Positions 36,858 to 46,094 of a DNA stretch of 64,000 bases are shown here, piece after piece (the first letter of the stretch is position 1; the number at the start of each line of letters is the position of its first letter). Both the position numbers and the translations under genes were made by a program. The notes beneath the pieces were generated by a model. That model made no database searches. It was not told the origin of the DNA and saw only the letters and a program-made list of their open reading frames with translations. Origin of the DNA: Aquabacterium sp. (lineage in GTDB: Bacteria; Pseudomonadota; Gammaproteobacteria; Burkholderiales; Burkholderiaceae_C); NCBI RefSeq assembly GCF_029946005.1, contig NZ_JAQSDR010000036.1:62001-126000 (forward strand), in the 5' to 3' direction.

Positions 36858-37763
36858 ATGTCTCGCTTGTTTTTCATGCTGGCCCGTTGGCCGCTCGGCC
36901 TACTGCACCCCCTGGGTGCGGCCCTGGGCTGGATCACCTACGCGCTGTCGCCGTCCTACCGCCATCGGCTCAAAGCCCACACCGATCAGGTGGGTTTGAG
37001 CACGTCGCAGCGCTGGTCGGCGGTGGCCCATGCCGGGCGCATGGTGGCCGAGTTGCCCCGCCTGTGGGCCCGCCCGGCCGGTGTGAAGCTGGGCGACCGG
37101 GTGCGCTGGACCCACCCGGAGGTCGTCGACCTGGCGTTGGCCAAGGGCAAGGGCGTGGTGCTGCTGTCGGCACACCAGGGGTGCTTCGAGATTTGCGCTC
37201 AGGCCTACGCCGAACGCTTTGGAGCCCAGCAGCCGATCACGGCGCTTTACCGCCCGGCCAAACAGGCCTGGCTGGCCCGCATCCTGGAACACGCGCGCAA
37301 CCGCGAGCACCTGCACACGGCCCCGGCCACGCTCACCGGCGTGCGGCAACTGTTGCGGGCTTTGAAAAGCGGCCAGACCCTGGGCATGCTGCCCGACCAG
37401 GTGCCGCCCGAGGGCTTGGGCGTGTGGGCGCCGTTTTTTGGAAAGCCCGCCTACACCATGACCATGGTTACCAAGCTGGCTTACCAGACCGGGGCCAGCC
37501 TGGTGTGGCTGCGGGGTGAGCGGCTTGGGTTCTGGCAGCGCCACAAAGTGGGCGCTGACTTCATTGTTCATGCACAAGCCCCCGGCGCAGCGTTGGTCGA
37601 GGCCGTGCGCCTGGGCGACCCGGCCCAATCCGCCATCGCGCTGAACCGTGAAATGGAAGCCATGGTGATGCAATGCCCCCAGCAATACCTGTGGGGTTAC
37701 AACCGCTACAAGCAACCCAAGGCCGACATGCTGACCAGCCCGCCCACCAAGGGCGCCGCGTGA
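36858..37763 (+). CDS. LpxL/HtrB-family lipid A acyltransferase (first of tandem pair)
   Basis: A 301-residue membrane-associated enzyme of the lysophospholipid acyltransferase family that adds a secondary acyl chain to lipid A. Features: N-terminal membrane anchor, LLSAHQGCFE (the HxxxxE catalytic motif), RPAKQAWL, MLPDQVPPE and FFGKPAYT. It overlaps the next gene by four bases (GTGA), and the pair resembles the lpxL-lpxL2 arrangement of betaproteobacteria. Acyl specificity cannot be deduced. Confidence 0.92.
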   Translation: MSRLFFMLARWPLGLLHPLGAALGWITYALSPSYRHRLKAHTDQVGLSTSQRWSAVAHAGRMVAELPRLWARPAGVKLGDRVRWTHPEVVDLALAKGKGVVLLSAHQGCFEICAQAYAERFGAQQPITALYRPAKQAWLARILEHARNREHLHTAPATLTGVRQLLRALKSGQTLGMLPDQVPPEGLGVWAPFFGKPAYTMTMVTKLAYQTGASLVWLRGERLGFWQRHKVGADFIVHAQAPGAALVEAVRLGDPAQSAIALNREMEAMVMQCPQQYLWGYNRYKQPKADMLTSPPTKGAA

Positions 37764-38656
37764 AGGGCCTGGGCGTTCGCTTGGCCCTGGGCCTGCTGTG
37801 GCTGCTGTCGTGGCTGCCCTTGCCGGTGCTGGCCGCGCTGGGCCGAGGGCTTGGTGCCTTGTTGCACCCCCTGGCCGGGTCACGCCGCAAGATCGCTCTG
37901 CGCAATTTGGCGCTGTGCTTTCCCGAGATGCCCGAGGCGCAGCGCCGTGCCCTGGTCAAGGAACATTTCCGCTGGCTGGGCCGCAGCCTGCTGGAGCGCG
38001 CGCTGTTCTGGTACGCGCCGCCCGAACGCATCAAACGCCTGATCCAGGTCGAGGGCGACATCGAGCTGGCCGAGCGCGAGTTCCAGACCACAGGCCGGGC
38101 GACCATGTGGTTGTGCCCGCATTTTGTGGGTCTGGACGTGGCCGGTGCGGCCATCTTGCTGCTGCAACAGCGCCCCGGCGCCTCGATTTACCAGACGCAG
38201 AGCAACCCGGTGATCGACGCGGCGATGAAGCGCGGGCGCCTTCGCCTGGGCGATGCCGAGATTTTTCCGCGCAGTGATTCGGTCAAGCCGCTGTTCCGCG
38301 CGATCAAGGCGGGGCGGGGGTTTTTCAACCTGCCGGACATGGACTTTGGCGCCAAGGACGCGGCGTTTGTGCCGTTCTTTGGGGTGCCTGCGGCCACCTT
38401 GCTGGCGCCCTCGCGGATGGCGCGCATGCTGAACATGGTGGTGCAGCCGGTGATCGCTGAGACGCTGCCGGGCGGGCAGGGTTGGCGCATTCACTTCTTG
38501 CCGCCGATCAAGGATTTCCCCACGGCAGATGCCGAGGCTGACACGGCGCGGCTGAATCGGATCATTGAGGCCGAGATTTTGAAACGCCCGGCACAGTATT
38601 TGTGGGTGCACAAGCGATTCAAAACCAGGCCGCCGGGTGAGCCGGGCTTGTATTGA
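37760..38656 (+). CDS. LpxL/HtrB-family lipid A acyltransferase (second of tandem pair)
   Basis: A 298-residue paralogue of the preceding enzyme. It has an N-terminal membrane helix, the GSRRKIALRNLALCFPEM lead-in typical of LpxL, the catalytic CPHFVGLD (a variant HxxxxD in place of HxxxxE), LPDMDFG and FFGVPAATLLAP. Translation starts at a GTG that overlaps the upstream stop. The Asp variant occurs in LpxL-like branches and is still expected to act, but this is inference. It ends 49 bp before the convergent accessory gene. Confidence 0.92.
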   Translation: MKGLGVRLALGLLWLLSWLPLPVLAALGRGLGALLHPLAGSRRKIALRNLALCFPEMPEAQRRALVKEHFRWLGRSLLERALFWYAPPERIKRLIQVEGDIELAEREFQTTGRATMWLCPHFVGLDVAGAAILLLQQRPGASIYQTQSNPVIDAAMKRGRLRLGDAEIFPRSDSVKPLFRAIKAGRGFFNLPDMDFGAKDAAFVPFFGVPAATLLAPSRMARMLNMVVQPVIAETLPGGQGWRIHFLPPIKDFPTADAEADTARLNRIIEAEILKRPAQYLWVHKRFKTRPPGEPGLY

Positions 38657-38705
38657 TTTTTCGACGGAAATCGTCCACCCCGTGAGGCCACAGGTGCTGA
38701 CCGAT

Positions 38706-41700
38706 CTAAAACCTCCAGTCCAGCCGCTCGGCCCTTTCGTCTTCGCCGCCCACCTGCTCCTCGTAGCTGTCCGCCAGCATGCTCAAAGCCTTGGCTGTGT
38801 GCGGGTGGTCGTACTCAATGGCCTTCGCCCAGTTGCGGTACGTTGCAGACTCGTGGCGCTCAAGAGCGCCGCCATCCCGGGGCATCCGCGCCGTGACACC
38901 ACGCCGATTGCTCTTGCCGATGCGGAAGCCTTCGATCATCGGTTTGTTGCGAAACAAATCGATCACGTCGCGCACCGCTTCAGCCGGCCAGTTGCCGTCC
39001 ACCCCGAGTGGAGAGGCTGACAGCATTTGCCCTATCCTGTCGTTGGCAATGTCTTCGCGTCCGACGGTCTTCGCCAGCGCACGAGCCTCCTTGATCCAAG
39101 CTTCCAGTATCTGGCCATCGATCGTGCCGTCATCACGAGTGCCAGGCAGGCGGTTCCAGAGATCCAGCAGTTGATAGGCTCGCTCAGCGACGGCGCGAGC
39201 GTGCTCTGGGTTTTCGGGTTCGGCGTCAACGACGCCGCTTTCTTCACTGGCCTTGAACACCACACTGAGCATCTCCACAAACAATGCAGGCTTTTCCGAC
39301 AGCGCCTTCAGCAACACTTTGGCCGGCCGGGGTGAATACTCGAGCACGGGCAGATAGGCCCATTCGAGTGCGATCAACGTGTCCTGATCCACGTCGCCCC
39401 GCTCGTCGAGCAGCTGGAAAATCTCCGTGGAATAGTGTTGGAACATGGTTGCATCGTTCGCATCACCGTCGGCTGTGATAGGTTGCTGCGCCGCCTCGCG
39501 CAGCACTTCTATGAGCAAATCCGACGGCAGATGGACTTTTCTGGCGCGCGACGCCAGCGGCAGAGCATGACGGGCGCGTCCAACGGAGATGAGCTGGCGG
39601 ATGGCAAACGAAACATCGCCGCTGTCGTCGCTCATCCAGAACACCGGTACTCGACGCCAGTAGCTGTCCTCGATGCGCTCGCCAGCCTGCGCCACCTGAT
39701 CCCATGTCCAGCGTTGTACCGGTAGCGCCCTGAGGATGGTCAACAGCGCGACGTCACCCCACGCCTCGTTCTTTGCCTTGGCGATCAAAGCGGCGGCCCA
39801 TGCTTCCTTTCGATCACGAAAGACAGGGAAGATCAGGCCGTGGCCGACGTCTCGCTCTTGATCGTTGCCGCTGCGCAGCGTTGCCTCCAGGAGTGCATCG
39901 ACATCCGGCGCCAATAGGCCGCTGTCGTAAAGCGCCTGACCGATGAGCCCTGGCGTGCTGACCAGCCGCGCGAGCGCCAGGATGGCGCTCATGCCGCCCT
40001 GTGTGAACAACGCTTGCGCAGCCTGCTGCCTGGCAGCAGCGACGTCGCGCTCCATGGCTTGCCAGCCCTCTGTCGATGGTTTGGGCAGCGCGGCGGAGGG
40101 CTCGAACAGCCAGGCTGTGCGTTCAAGGGGATCAAGGGGTGCAAAGCGCTCGTGAATCGTGTCCAAACGATCAAGCACATCAGCAGGCATGGCCCATTCG
40201 GCATCCGGAAACTGCCGATGGTGGTGCAGCACACGGCGTGTGCTCGCCCAGAGCATCGCGCGATCAGCTTGATGGGTGATCTTGGGTTCTGCTGCCTCCA
40301 GCACCGCGAGCCCGGCGCCTGGACCTGGCGCCAGATTGTCCAGCCGATCGAGCAGAAGCGACCATCGCTCAGCGTTCACGCCCACGTCCGCGAGCAGCCG
40401 CTCGGTGATGGAAACCGCGCCGCGACCAATCAGCGCCCAGGTTGCAGTTTCGACCTTGTCGACCGAGAAGTCTCGCCATCGGGGACGGGGCGAAGGCGTA
40501 GATGAGTCGTGGTCACGCGGTAGAACGCCGAGCATCAGCTTCCACGCGGCATGGGGCTCTCGCTTTCGGAGCAGGTCGAGCGCACGAAGGCGTTGGTCAA
40601 GCGTGGCGTAGGTTTGAGGACTCCAAAGAAGGTGAATGACGCGAAGGCTGTTGGCAGGCCGGTTTGCGTACCGGCCCGGCGGGTTGTCGATGGTGTCGAG
40701 GCGCGCCAGGACATGGCTCACGCGCGGCATCAGTTCGGGCGACCAGGCCAGGGACTCCAGCGCCCACAGCAAATCTGACAGGTGTTCGGCGCCAAACACA
40801 CCCCCTTCGTCGGCGCCGAACAATGCGCGGATGGGTGGATCACCTTGATCCAGGCTGTCCTCGATGGCACTCAGGAACGCCCCCGGTGAGGCCTCGGCCA
40901 GCAACCGGAAATCGCTGGAAAGGGACCACCACCTTTGTGGGTCGGCATCCCGCAACAACTTCTCGACAATGGCGTCGGCGCGCTTCTTGGCGTCGGACAC
41001 GGTGCGGATCTTGTCCCCCCACAAGGCCAGCAGGATCAGTACCAGCCCGATGCCATGGCGCAGCGTGCCTGAATACGCCTGATGGACGCCACGCACGGCC
41101 GCCATCCAGCGTTCGCCAGGCTCCATCTCGAAACGTGGGTCGGCTGATCCGAGCACGGCATGCGCAGCAGCCTCAAAGCGCGCAAGGTCAGCGCTTGTGA
41201 GGTACGGCGCAAGCAGGTGCCACGCATCCCATGGTGACGCCATGCGCCAGCTTGATCCGATCTTCTGCAATGGGCTGTCCAGAACGCCCACATAAGCGGT
41301 CAGGGCAGCAACGATGGCCTCGTATGGTTGATCGGCGATCTCGGAGAGCCGCGCCTTGTCTGCAGCCACATCCTCGTCCCAGCCGCCCGCGAGCAACGCG
41401 GCCAGCAAAGCGCGGGGCGGGGTCTCTTGTGCCCATTGAGGCAAGCGCCCTGGCGCCCCCGGGGCAAGACGACGGAGGACCGCCAAATTGCGAGCGCAAT
41501 CGCGCGCAAGGGCCTGAGCACGAGGCTCGGCGATCCCAGCAACCATCAGGGCGCTGGCGATCCCCTCTCGTGAGGGCTGGGCGAGGATGCGGACTGGTCC
41601 GTGGGCGCATGGCTGGTCGTCATAAGCCTGGAGTACATGGTGGCCATGCGTCGTCAACGTCTGGGCCAGACCGGGCTCGGGTTCGGTCAAAAGCAGGACC

Positions 41701-42773
41701 AGCGGCGCGGGCACATTCGCCAAAGCCCGGGCGCTGACGGCGGTGGTCGCCACAAGGCAGCGGGCCCGATAGCTGGCGGCCAGGTCTTCTGGCAACTCGC
41801 CGAGGGTGGCGTGAAAGAACGCGGCAACCTCATCCGTCGTGGTCGCCTGCAAGGAGAGCACAGACGGCTCGCCGCGCAACCAGCGCAGCACCTCGGCGGC
41901 GTCCTGGTCCCGGTCACTGAGAACCAGGTCCGCCGTCAACGGCCATTGGGTGGCGCGCGACCATTCTTCCCAGAGGTTGTCGAGTTCCCTGATCCCATCC
42001 GGGCGCTTCCCCAGGCGATTTGCCAGCCAGAGCCCCACTGCGGGAGCTTGTTCGATCCAGTGAACGAGGTCGTTGGCGTCGTAAGCACGGACTTCTCGCC
42101 AGACACCTTCAGCCTGGCGCGCCTTGGCCCAGTCATCTTTGCCGGGCCAATGACGAAGGGTGATGAACACGTAGGTGGCATTGCCGGGCTGGAGCGGGGC
42201 GGGCTTGTCCGTTCGCTTCTGATAATCCGCGTCTGCCTTCTGCACAATCTTCTCGCGCTGGCTCCCGAGCTCCCAGCCTGCATCACCGTGCGGCACATAG
42301 GCGCTACCAGTCTCGGTCGAAGTGGTGCCGTCCCACCCTGCGTGACGCACCCCCTCGTCGGAAGGAAAACGCAACTTGGCACCCGGGCCATGCGTGGCGC
42401 TGATCAAATAGGCAATGAGGGTTGGCAGGCTGAAAGCGCCGTCGGTTCGATCCGCCCAATTCGACAGATCCTGGGCACTCACCCAGCGGACTGGCGCACC
42501 GGGACGCCCGACTGGCGCGATGCGCGGCACCGCAGGCCCAATCACAGCGCCAGTGGCAAGAAAGCGAATGCCAGCGCCCTCCAAGGTGCCTCGAATGGCC
42601 TGCGCATTGTTGGCAACCGGGGTTCTCTGGCCTCGCTCAAAGTCGGCCACGGTGGACGTGGCCACGCCAGCCGCCTTCGCAAGGTCCTGCTGGGACCACG
42701 CCAGAAGCGCTCGGGCGGCCCGGACATGTTTGGGCGTGAGGTCGGAGGGGGGATTGAGCTCCATCATGGTCAT
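38706..42773 (-). CDS. 1355-residue XRE-HTH protein with possible nuclease-like and degenerate NTPase-like domains, candidate defence effector
   Basis: A very large protein I cannot name. Residues 13-66 are an XRE helix-turn-helix (LAWSQQDLAKAAGVATSTVADF). Residues about 100-255 resemble a PD-(D/E)XK-like nuclease fold: GWDG (D148), WELG (E168), a YVFITLR strand and the DANDLVHWIEQAPAVGLWL segment, but the classical catalytic lysine after the Glu is not seen. Residues about 275-430 have alternating strands like a STAND-type NTPase whose P-loop is missing (VLSLQATTTDE at the expected place). The remaining 900 residues are Ala/Leu/Trp-rich helices. It is divergent from an abiEi-abiEii pair with a palindrome over its promoter. 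Two further ATGs at codons 3 and 4 are possible starts. Domain claims beyond the HTH are tentative. Confidence 0.8.
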   Translation of the reverse strand: MTMMELNPPSDLTPKHVRAARALLAWSQQDLAKAAGVATSTVADFERGQRTPVANNAQAIRGTLEGAGIRFLATGAVIGPAVPRIAPVGRPGAPVRWVSAQDLSNWADRTDGAFSLPTLIAYLISATHGPGAKLRFPSDEGVRHAGWDGTTSTETGSAYVPHGDAGWELGSQREKIVQKADADYQKRTDKPAPLQPGNATYVFITLRHWPGKDDWAKARQAEGVWREVRAYDANDLVHWIEQAPAVGLWLANRLGKRPDGIRELDNLWEEWSRATQWPLTADLVLSDRDQDAAEVLRWLRGEPSVLSLQATTTDEVAAFFHATLGELPEDLAASYRARCLVATTAVSARALANVPAPLVLLLTEPEPGLAQTLTTHGHHVLQAYDDQPCAHGPVRILAQPSREGIASALMVAGIAEPRAQALARDCARNLAVLRRLAPGAPGRLPQWAQETPPRALLAALLAGGWDEDVAADKARLSEIADQPYEAIVAALTAYVGVLDSPLQKIGSSWRMASPWDAWHLLAPYLTSADLARFEAAAHAVLGSADPRFEMEPGERWMAAVRGVHQAYSGTLRHGIGLVLILLALWGDKIRTVSDAKKRADAIVEKLLRDADPQRWWSLSSDFRLLAEASPGAFLSAIEDSLDQGDPPIRALFGADEGGVFGAEHLSDLLWALESLAWSPELMPRVSHVLARLDTIDNPPGRYANRPANSLRVIHLLWSPQTYATLDQRLRALDLLRKREPHAAWKLMLGVLPRDHDSSTPSPRPRWRDFSVDKVETATWALIGRGAVSITERLLADVGVNAERWSLLLDRLDNLAPGPGAGLAVLEAAEPKITHQADRAMLWASTRRVLHHHRQFPDAEWAMPADVLDRLDTIHERFAPLDPLERTAWLFEPSAALPKPSTEGWQAMERDVAAARQQAAQALFTQGGMSAILALARLVSTPGLIGQALYDSGLLAPDVDALLEATLRSGNDQERDVGHGLIFPVFRDRKEAWAAALIAKAKNEAWGDVALLTILRALPVQRWTWDQVAQAGERIEDSYWRRVPVFWMSDDSGDVSFAIRQLISVGRARHALPLASRARKVHLPSDLLIEVLREAAQQPITADGDANDATMFQHYSTEIFQLLDERGDVDQDTLIALEWAYLPVLEYSPRPAKVLLKALSEKPALFVEMLSVVFKASEESGVVDAEPENPEHARAVAERAYQLLDLWNRLPGTRDDGTIDGQILEAWIKEARALAKTVGREDIANDRIGQMLSASPLGVDGNWPAEAVRDVIDLFRNKPMIEGFRIGKSNRRGVTARMPRDGGALERHESATYRNWAKAIEYDHPHTAKALSMLADSYEEQVGGEDERAERLDWRF

Positions 42774-42787
42774 ATAAAATATATGAC
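42769..42787. promoter_or_regulatory. Perfect palindromic operator overlapping start and -10 of the large XRE protein gene
   Basis: GTCATATA-AAA-TATATGAC is a perfect inverted repeat with 8-bp arms. It covers the predicted -10 box and start codon of the minus-strand gene, ideal for autorepression by that protein's own HTH. A TATAAAATAT inside it (42773-42782) recurs at 42829-42838 in front of abiEi. Confidence 0.75.
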
Positions 42788-42806
42788 ATCCGCTTTAATT
42801 TCGCAA
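42778..42806 (-). promoter_or_regulatory. Predicted promoter of the large XRE protein gene
   Basis: On the minus strand TTGCGA (42801-42806) and TATATT (42778-42783) are separated by 17 bp. Transcription would begin within a few bases of the first ATG, so the mRNA may be leaderless or start at codon 3 or 4. Confidence 0.6.
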
Positions 42807-42836
42807 TGGTTCTATTTTGTTGACAAGTTATAAAAT

Positions 42837-43472
42837 ATGCCGACAATAGATAACAGCATGAGCGAACGTCACATCACCCATCGAGAGCGGGCACTTAGCC
42901 TCACCCGAGACCTGGGCATGGCGCGAGCGCGCGACTTCAAGGCCGCAGGCATCCCGTTGGTCTATCTGAAACGCCTGACCGATGCAGGCGACCTGGTTCG
43001 CCTTGGTCGCGGCCTCTACCAAGATCCAGTACGTGCAGGGGAGGATGTCGCCCACGATTTCGCTCACGCCGCTCGCCTGGTCCCGAGCGGCGTCATCAGC
43101 CTGGTCAGCGCCCTTCGCCATCACGAATTGACAACCCAGCTGCCGCACGCAGTGTGGATGACCATTCCCCACAAGGCCAGGACGCCGAACCTCCGGGGGC
43201 CAAAGCTTGAAATCGTTCGAGCGACTGGCGATGTCCTGACTGCAGGCGTTGAACACGTCCGCATAGAAGGCGTTGACGTGCCCATCTACAGTGTGGCGAA
43301 AACGGTTGCGGACTGCTTCAAGCATCTTCGCCACGTCGGCGAAGACGTCGCCATAGAGTCACTCCGAGACGCACTGCGGCAAAGAAAAACCACGGTGAGC
43401 GAGCTGATGGAATACGCGGCCCTGAACCGGGTCGCGCATCGGATGGGGCCCTGCATCAAGGCCATGCAATGA
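42837..43472 (+). CDS. abiEi: AbiEi-type antitoxin / transcriptional repressor (type IV toxin-antitoxin)
   Basis: A 211-residue protein of the AbiEi family. The N-terminal winged helix (SLTRDLGMARARDFKAAGIPLVYLKRLTDAGDLVRLGRGLY) is cut here only by description; it is followed by the AbiEi C-terminal domain with SVAKTVADCFKHLRHVG. AbiEi antitoxins repress their operon through inverted repeats and counter the AbiEii nucleotidyltransferase. The start may instead be the ATG at 42858, since the TATAAA at 42829-42834, if it is the -10 box, would place the transcript start after 42837. It overlaps abiEii as ATGA. Confidence 0.88.
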   Translation: MPTIDNSMSERHITHRERALSLTRDLGMARARDFKAAGIPLVYLKRLTDAGDLVRLGRGLYQDPVRAGEDVAHDFAHAARLVPSGVISLVSALRHHELTTQLPHAVWMTIPHKARTPNLRGPKLEIVRATGDVLTAGVEHVRIEGVDVPIYSVAKTVADCFKHLRHVGEDVAIESLRDALRQRKTTVSELMEYAALNRVAHRMGPCIKAMQ

Positions 43473-44395
43473 CGGCCAAGGCGATCAACAACTCGGCAGC
43501 ATCCATCCGGGCAAGGCTGCTGGATTACGCCAGGCGGCACGGCGCCGATTACCAGCGGATTTTGACGCGCTACGCCATCGAGCGTTTGTTGTTCCGGCTC
43601 AGCCAAACAGCCGCAGCTGAGCGCTATGTACTCAAGGGCGCCATGCTGTTTGTGACCTGGCCCGAGCACGCCTTCCGACCTACCGGCGACCTCGACATGC
43701 TTGGCCAGGGCGATCCGGACCCTGCCGCCATCACTGAACTTTTCACACGCATCTGCCTGGCAGAGGTCCCCACCGACGGCATCACCTTCGACCCGGCTAC
43801 CTTGAAGGTCGAGCCAGCGCGCGAAGCCGACAAGTATCAGGGCGTCCAGTTGACTCTCAAGGGCGAGTTGGCCAGGGCAATCATCCACGTACAGGTGGAC
43901 ATTGGGTTTGGCGACCATGTCTACCCGCAACCGACACGCCAGACCTTCCCCTGCCTTTTGCCTGATCTTCCTGCTGCGCACATCCTGATGTACCCACCTG
44001 AGACGGTGGTGGCCGAGAAACTTGAGGCGATGATCCGCTTTGGGATGATGAACGGAAGAATCAAGGATTTTCATGACCTGTGGGTCACGACCCGCACGTT
44101 CTCGTTTGATTTACCCACCCTTGTCGAAGCGGTCGAAGGCACGATCCGACGCCGCGAGACCGCCATGCCCACCGACATGCCGATGGGTCTGACCGATGAG
44201 TTCGCAAGGGTCGCCGAGGAGCGAGGGCTTTGGAGTGGATTCCTGCGCAGAAATCCTCCGACCCTGCAACCGCCGCCCTTCGCCGATCTGCAAGCAGAGT
44301 TGCGGCGCTTCTTCGGCCCCGTGATCGCCAGCCTCGCGCTGCCGGAGGGGGCCAAGGGCCAATGGGACCCGCATGGCGGAGCTTGGCGTCAATAG
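43469..44395 (+). CDS. abiEii: AbiEii-type nucleotidyltransferase toxin
   Basis: A 308-residue DUF1814 nucleotidyltransferase-like toxin, which in studied AbiE systems causes reversible growth arrest during phage infection. The nucleotidyltransferase core is visible: KGAMLF at 56-61, RPTGDLDML at 70-78 with the metal-binding Asp pair, a further Asp (D144) in VQVDIGFGD, and the C-terminal EKLEAMI (183-189) with RIKDFHDLW (197-205). Start overlaps the antitoxin stop. Length and motifs look intact, so the toxin is likely active. With the divergent 1355-residue gene it forms a compact module between core genes. Confidence 0.9.
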   Translation: MTAKAINNSAASIRARLLDYARRHGADYQRILTRYAIERLLFRLSQTAAAERYVLKGAMLFVTWPEHAFRPTGDLDMLGQGDPDPAAITELFTRICLAEVPTDGITFDPATLKVEPAREADKYQGVQLTLKGELARAIIHVQVDIGFGDHVYPQPTRQTFPCLLPDLPAAHILMYPPETVVAEKLEAMIRFGMMNGRIKDFHDLWVTTRTFSFDLPTLVEAVEGTIRRRETAMPTDMPMGLTDEFARVAEERGLWSGFLRRNPPTLQPPPFADLQAELRRFFGPVIASLALPEGAKGQWDPHGGAWRQ

Positions 44396-44411
44396 CGAAA
44401 CCGCAGCCCCC

Positions 44412-44439
44412 TCAAGTCCGGCCTTGTTTCAGCCGAAAT
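44412..44439 (+). promoter_or_regulatory. Possible sigma-28 (FliA) promoter of the chemoreceptor gene
   Basis: GCCGAAAT (44432-44439) resembles the FliA -10 GCCGATAA and lies 16 bp after TCAA, a weak match to the -35. It is about 39 bp before the chemoreceptor ATG. Flagellar sigma factors commonly drive chemoreceptor genes. Confidence 0.4.
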
Positions 44440-44477
44440 GCAATGACGATACGTTTGCATTCTCGGAGACAAAAAAG

Positions 44478-46058
44478 ATGGCATCTTGGATCACCTTCTT
44501 GCGTGGCTTTTCCATCCGCGCCCGCCTGCTGGCCTGCATGGCCCTGGTCGTGGTGATCGGCCTGATCGTGGGCGCAGGCACCTCCTGGCAGTTGTCGCAA
44601 CTGCGCGGCGAGTTCGACGCCTTTGCCACCCAAGAGTTCTCGGCCACGCAGCGCATGAGCACCCTGGCCCTGCAATTGGGCCAACTGCGCGGCTTCGAGA
44701 AATCGGCCATCATCAACACGGGCGATTCGGTCTCGGCCTCCACCCACATCAAGGCTTGGCAGACCTCGCTGGCCACCACACTCAAGGCCACGCAAGAGCT
44801 GGCCAAGGTGGCCCCCAACGCCACCATCGCCGACCAAGTCAAATCGGTGGAAGCCAAGCTGCAAAGCTACGGCAAGGGCCTGGCGCCCACGCTGGAGTTG
44901 ATCAACGCCTCGGCCATCACCTCGCCGGCCGAGGCCTTCCAGTCCAGCGAACCGCAGCGCACTGAGGGCGATGCGGTGGATGCCATCGTGGCCCAGCTCA
45001 ACCTGGACATCGAAAAGCTCGCCCAAGCTCGCCGCGCCAAAGTCACCAGCAGCGCCAACAACGCCATCCTGTCGCTTTGGGCACTGCTGCTGTCGCCTGG
45101 CGTGATTTTTCTGCCGCTGATGGGCCTGACCATCGCCTCGGTCACCGGTCCGCTCAAGCGCGCCGAAGCGCACACCCAGGCCATTGCCCAGGGTGACCTG
45201 ACGCAAGAGATCAACCCGCGTGGCCATGACGAAATCGCCCGCCTGATGCTGTGCATGAAGGACATGCAGGGCTCGCTGCGCACCATGGTGGCCTCGGTGC
45301 GCCAGTCATCCCAGAACATGCTGGTGGCCAGCACCGAAATCGCCGCCGGCAACCAGGACCTGTCCGACCGCACCGAGCAGGCCGCCTCCAACCTGCAGCA
45401 GACGGCCTCGTCCATGGACCAGCTCAGCACCACCGTGGCGCAGTCAGCGCAGTCGGCCAACGTGGCCAACACCCTCGCCGACACGGCCTGCCAGCGCGCC
45501 GAGCAAGGCGGCCTGGTGGTCGACAGCGTGGTGCTGCAAATGGCCGACATCAGCAAGGCCTCGCAGCAGATCAGCGACATCATCGGTGTGATCGATGGCA
45601 TCGCCTTCCAGACCAACATCCTGGCGCTGAACGCGGCGGTGGAAGCCGCCCGCGCTGGCGAGCAAGGCCGTGGCTTTGCCGTGGTGGCCAGCGAAGTGCG
45701 TCTGCTGGCCAAGCGCAGCGCCGATGCCGCCAAGGAGATCAAGGGCCTGATTGGCCAGTCGGTGGACCGCGTGGAGGTGGGCTCCAAGCGCGTGAAGGAC
45801 GCCGGCAATGTGATGGTCGAAATCGTGGACGCGATCCGCCGCGTCACCCAAGCCATGGGCGAGATCGCCGACGCCACACACCAGCAATCCCTGGGCATCA
45901 GCCACGTGGGCGAATCGGTGAGCCAGCTCGACCAGATGACGCAGCAGAACGCCGCCCTGGTCGAACAATCGGCGGCGGCCGCCGACAGCTTGCGCCAGCA
46001 GGCCCAGGGCCTGAACGACGCCGTGGCACGCTTCCAGGTGGACATTCGGCCCGCCTGA
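44478..46058 (+). CDS. Methyl-accepting chemotaxis protein
   Basis: A 526-residue transmembrane receptor that controls CheA. Residues about 12-33 are the first membrane helix, followed by a periplasmic four-helix-bundle sensor domain to about 205, a second membrane helix, a HAMP domain and a long signalling coiled coil. The highly conserved hairpin tip is present (IDGIAFQTNILALNAAVEAARAGE region) along with flanking methylation helices. There is no C-terminal CheR-binding pentapeptide. I start at the ATG at 44478, with GGAG nine bases upstream; the open frame reaches back over abiEii. The ligand is unknown. Confidence 0.95.
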   Translation: MASWITFLRGFSIRARLLACMALVVVIGLIVGAGTSWQLSQLRGEFDAFATQEFSATQRMSTLALQLGQLRGFEKSAIINTGDSVSASTHIKAWQTSLATTLKATQELAKVAPNATIADQVKSVEAKLQSYGKGLAPTLELINASAITSPAEAFQSSEPQRTEGDAVDAIVAQLNLDIEKLAQARRAKVTSSANNAILSLWALLLSPGVIFLPLMGLTIASVTGPLKRAEAHTQAIAQGDLTQEINPRGHDEIARLMLCMKDMQGSLRTMVASVRQSSQNMLVASTEIAAGNQDLSDRTEQAASNLQQTASSMDQLSTTVAQSAQSANVANTLADTACQRAEQGGLVVDSVVLQMADISKASQQISDIIGVIDGIAFQTNILALNAAVEAARAGEQGRGFAVVASEVRLLAKRSADAAKEIKGLIGQSVDRVEVGSKRVKDAGNVMVEIVDAIRRVTQAMGEIADATHQQSLGISHVGESVSQLDQMTQQNAALVEQSAAAADSLRQQAQGLNDAVARFQVDIRPA

Positions 46059-46094
46059 CGCGCACAAGGCCCGGCGCGGCGGATAATCGCGCCC

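Noticed and set aside
42820..42834. TTGACA and TATAAA as a promoter for abiEi
   Set aside because: They are only three bases apart; a -35/-10 pair needs about 17. TATAAA alone may still serve as a -10.
38657..44477. Attachment-site direct repeats flanking the accessory module
   Set aside because: I compared both edges and found no repeat longer than chance, and there is no integrase or tRNA gene.
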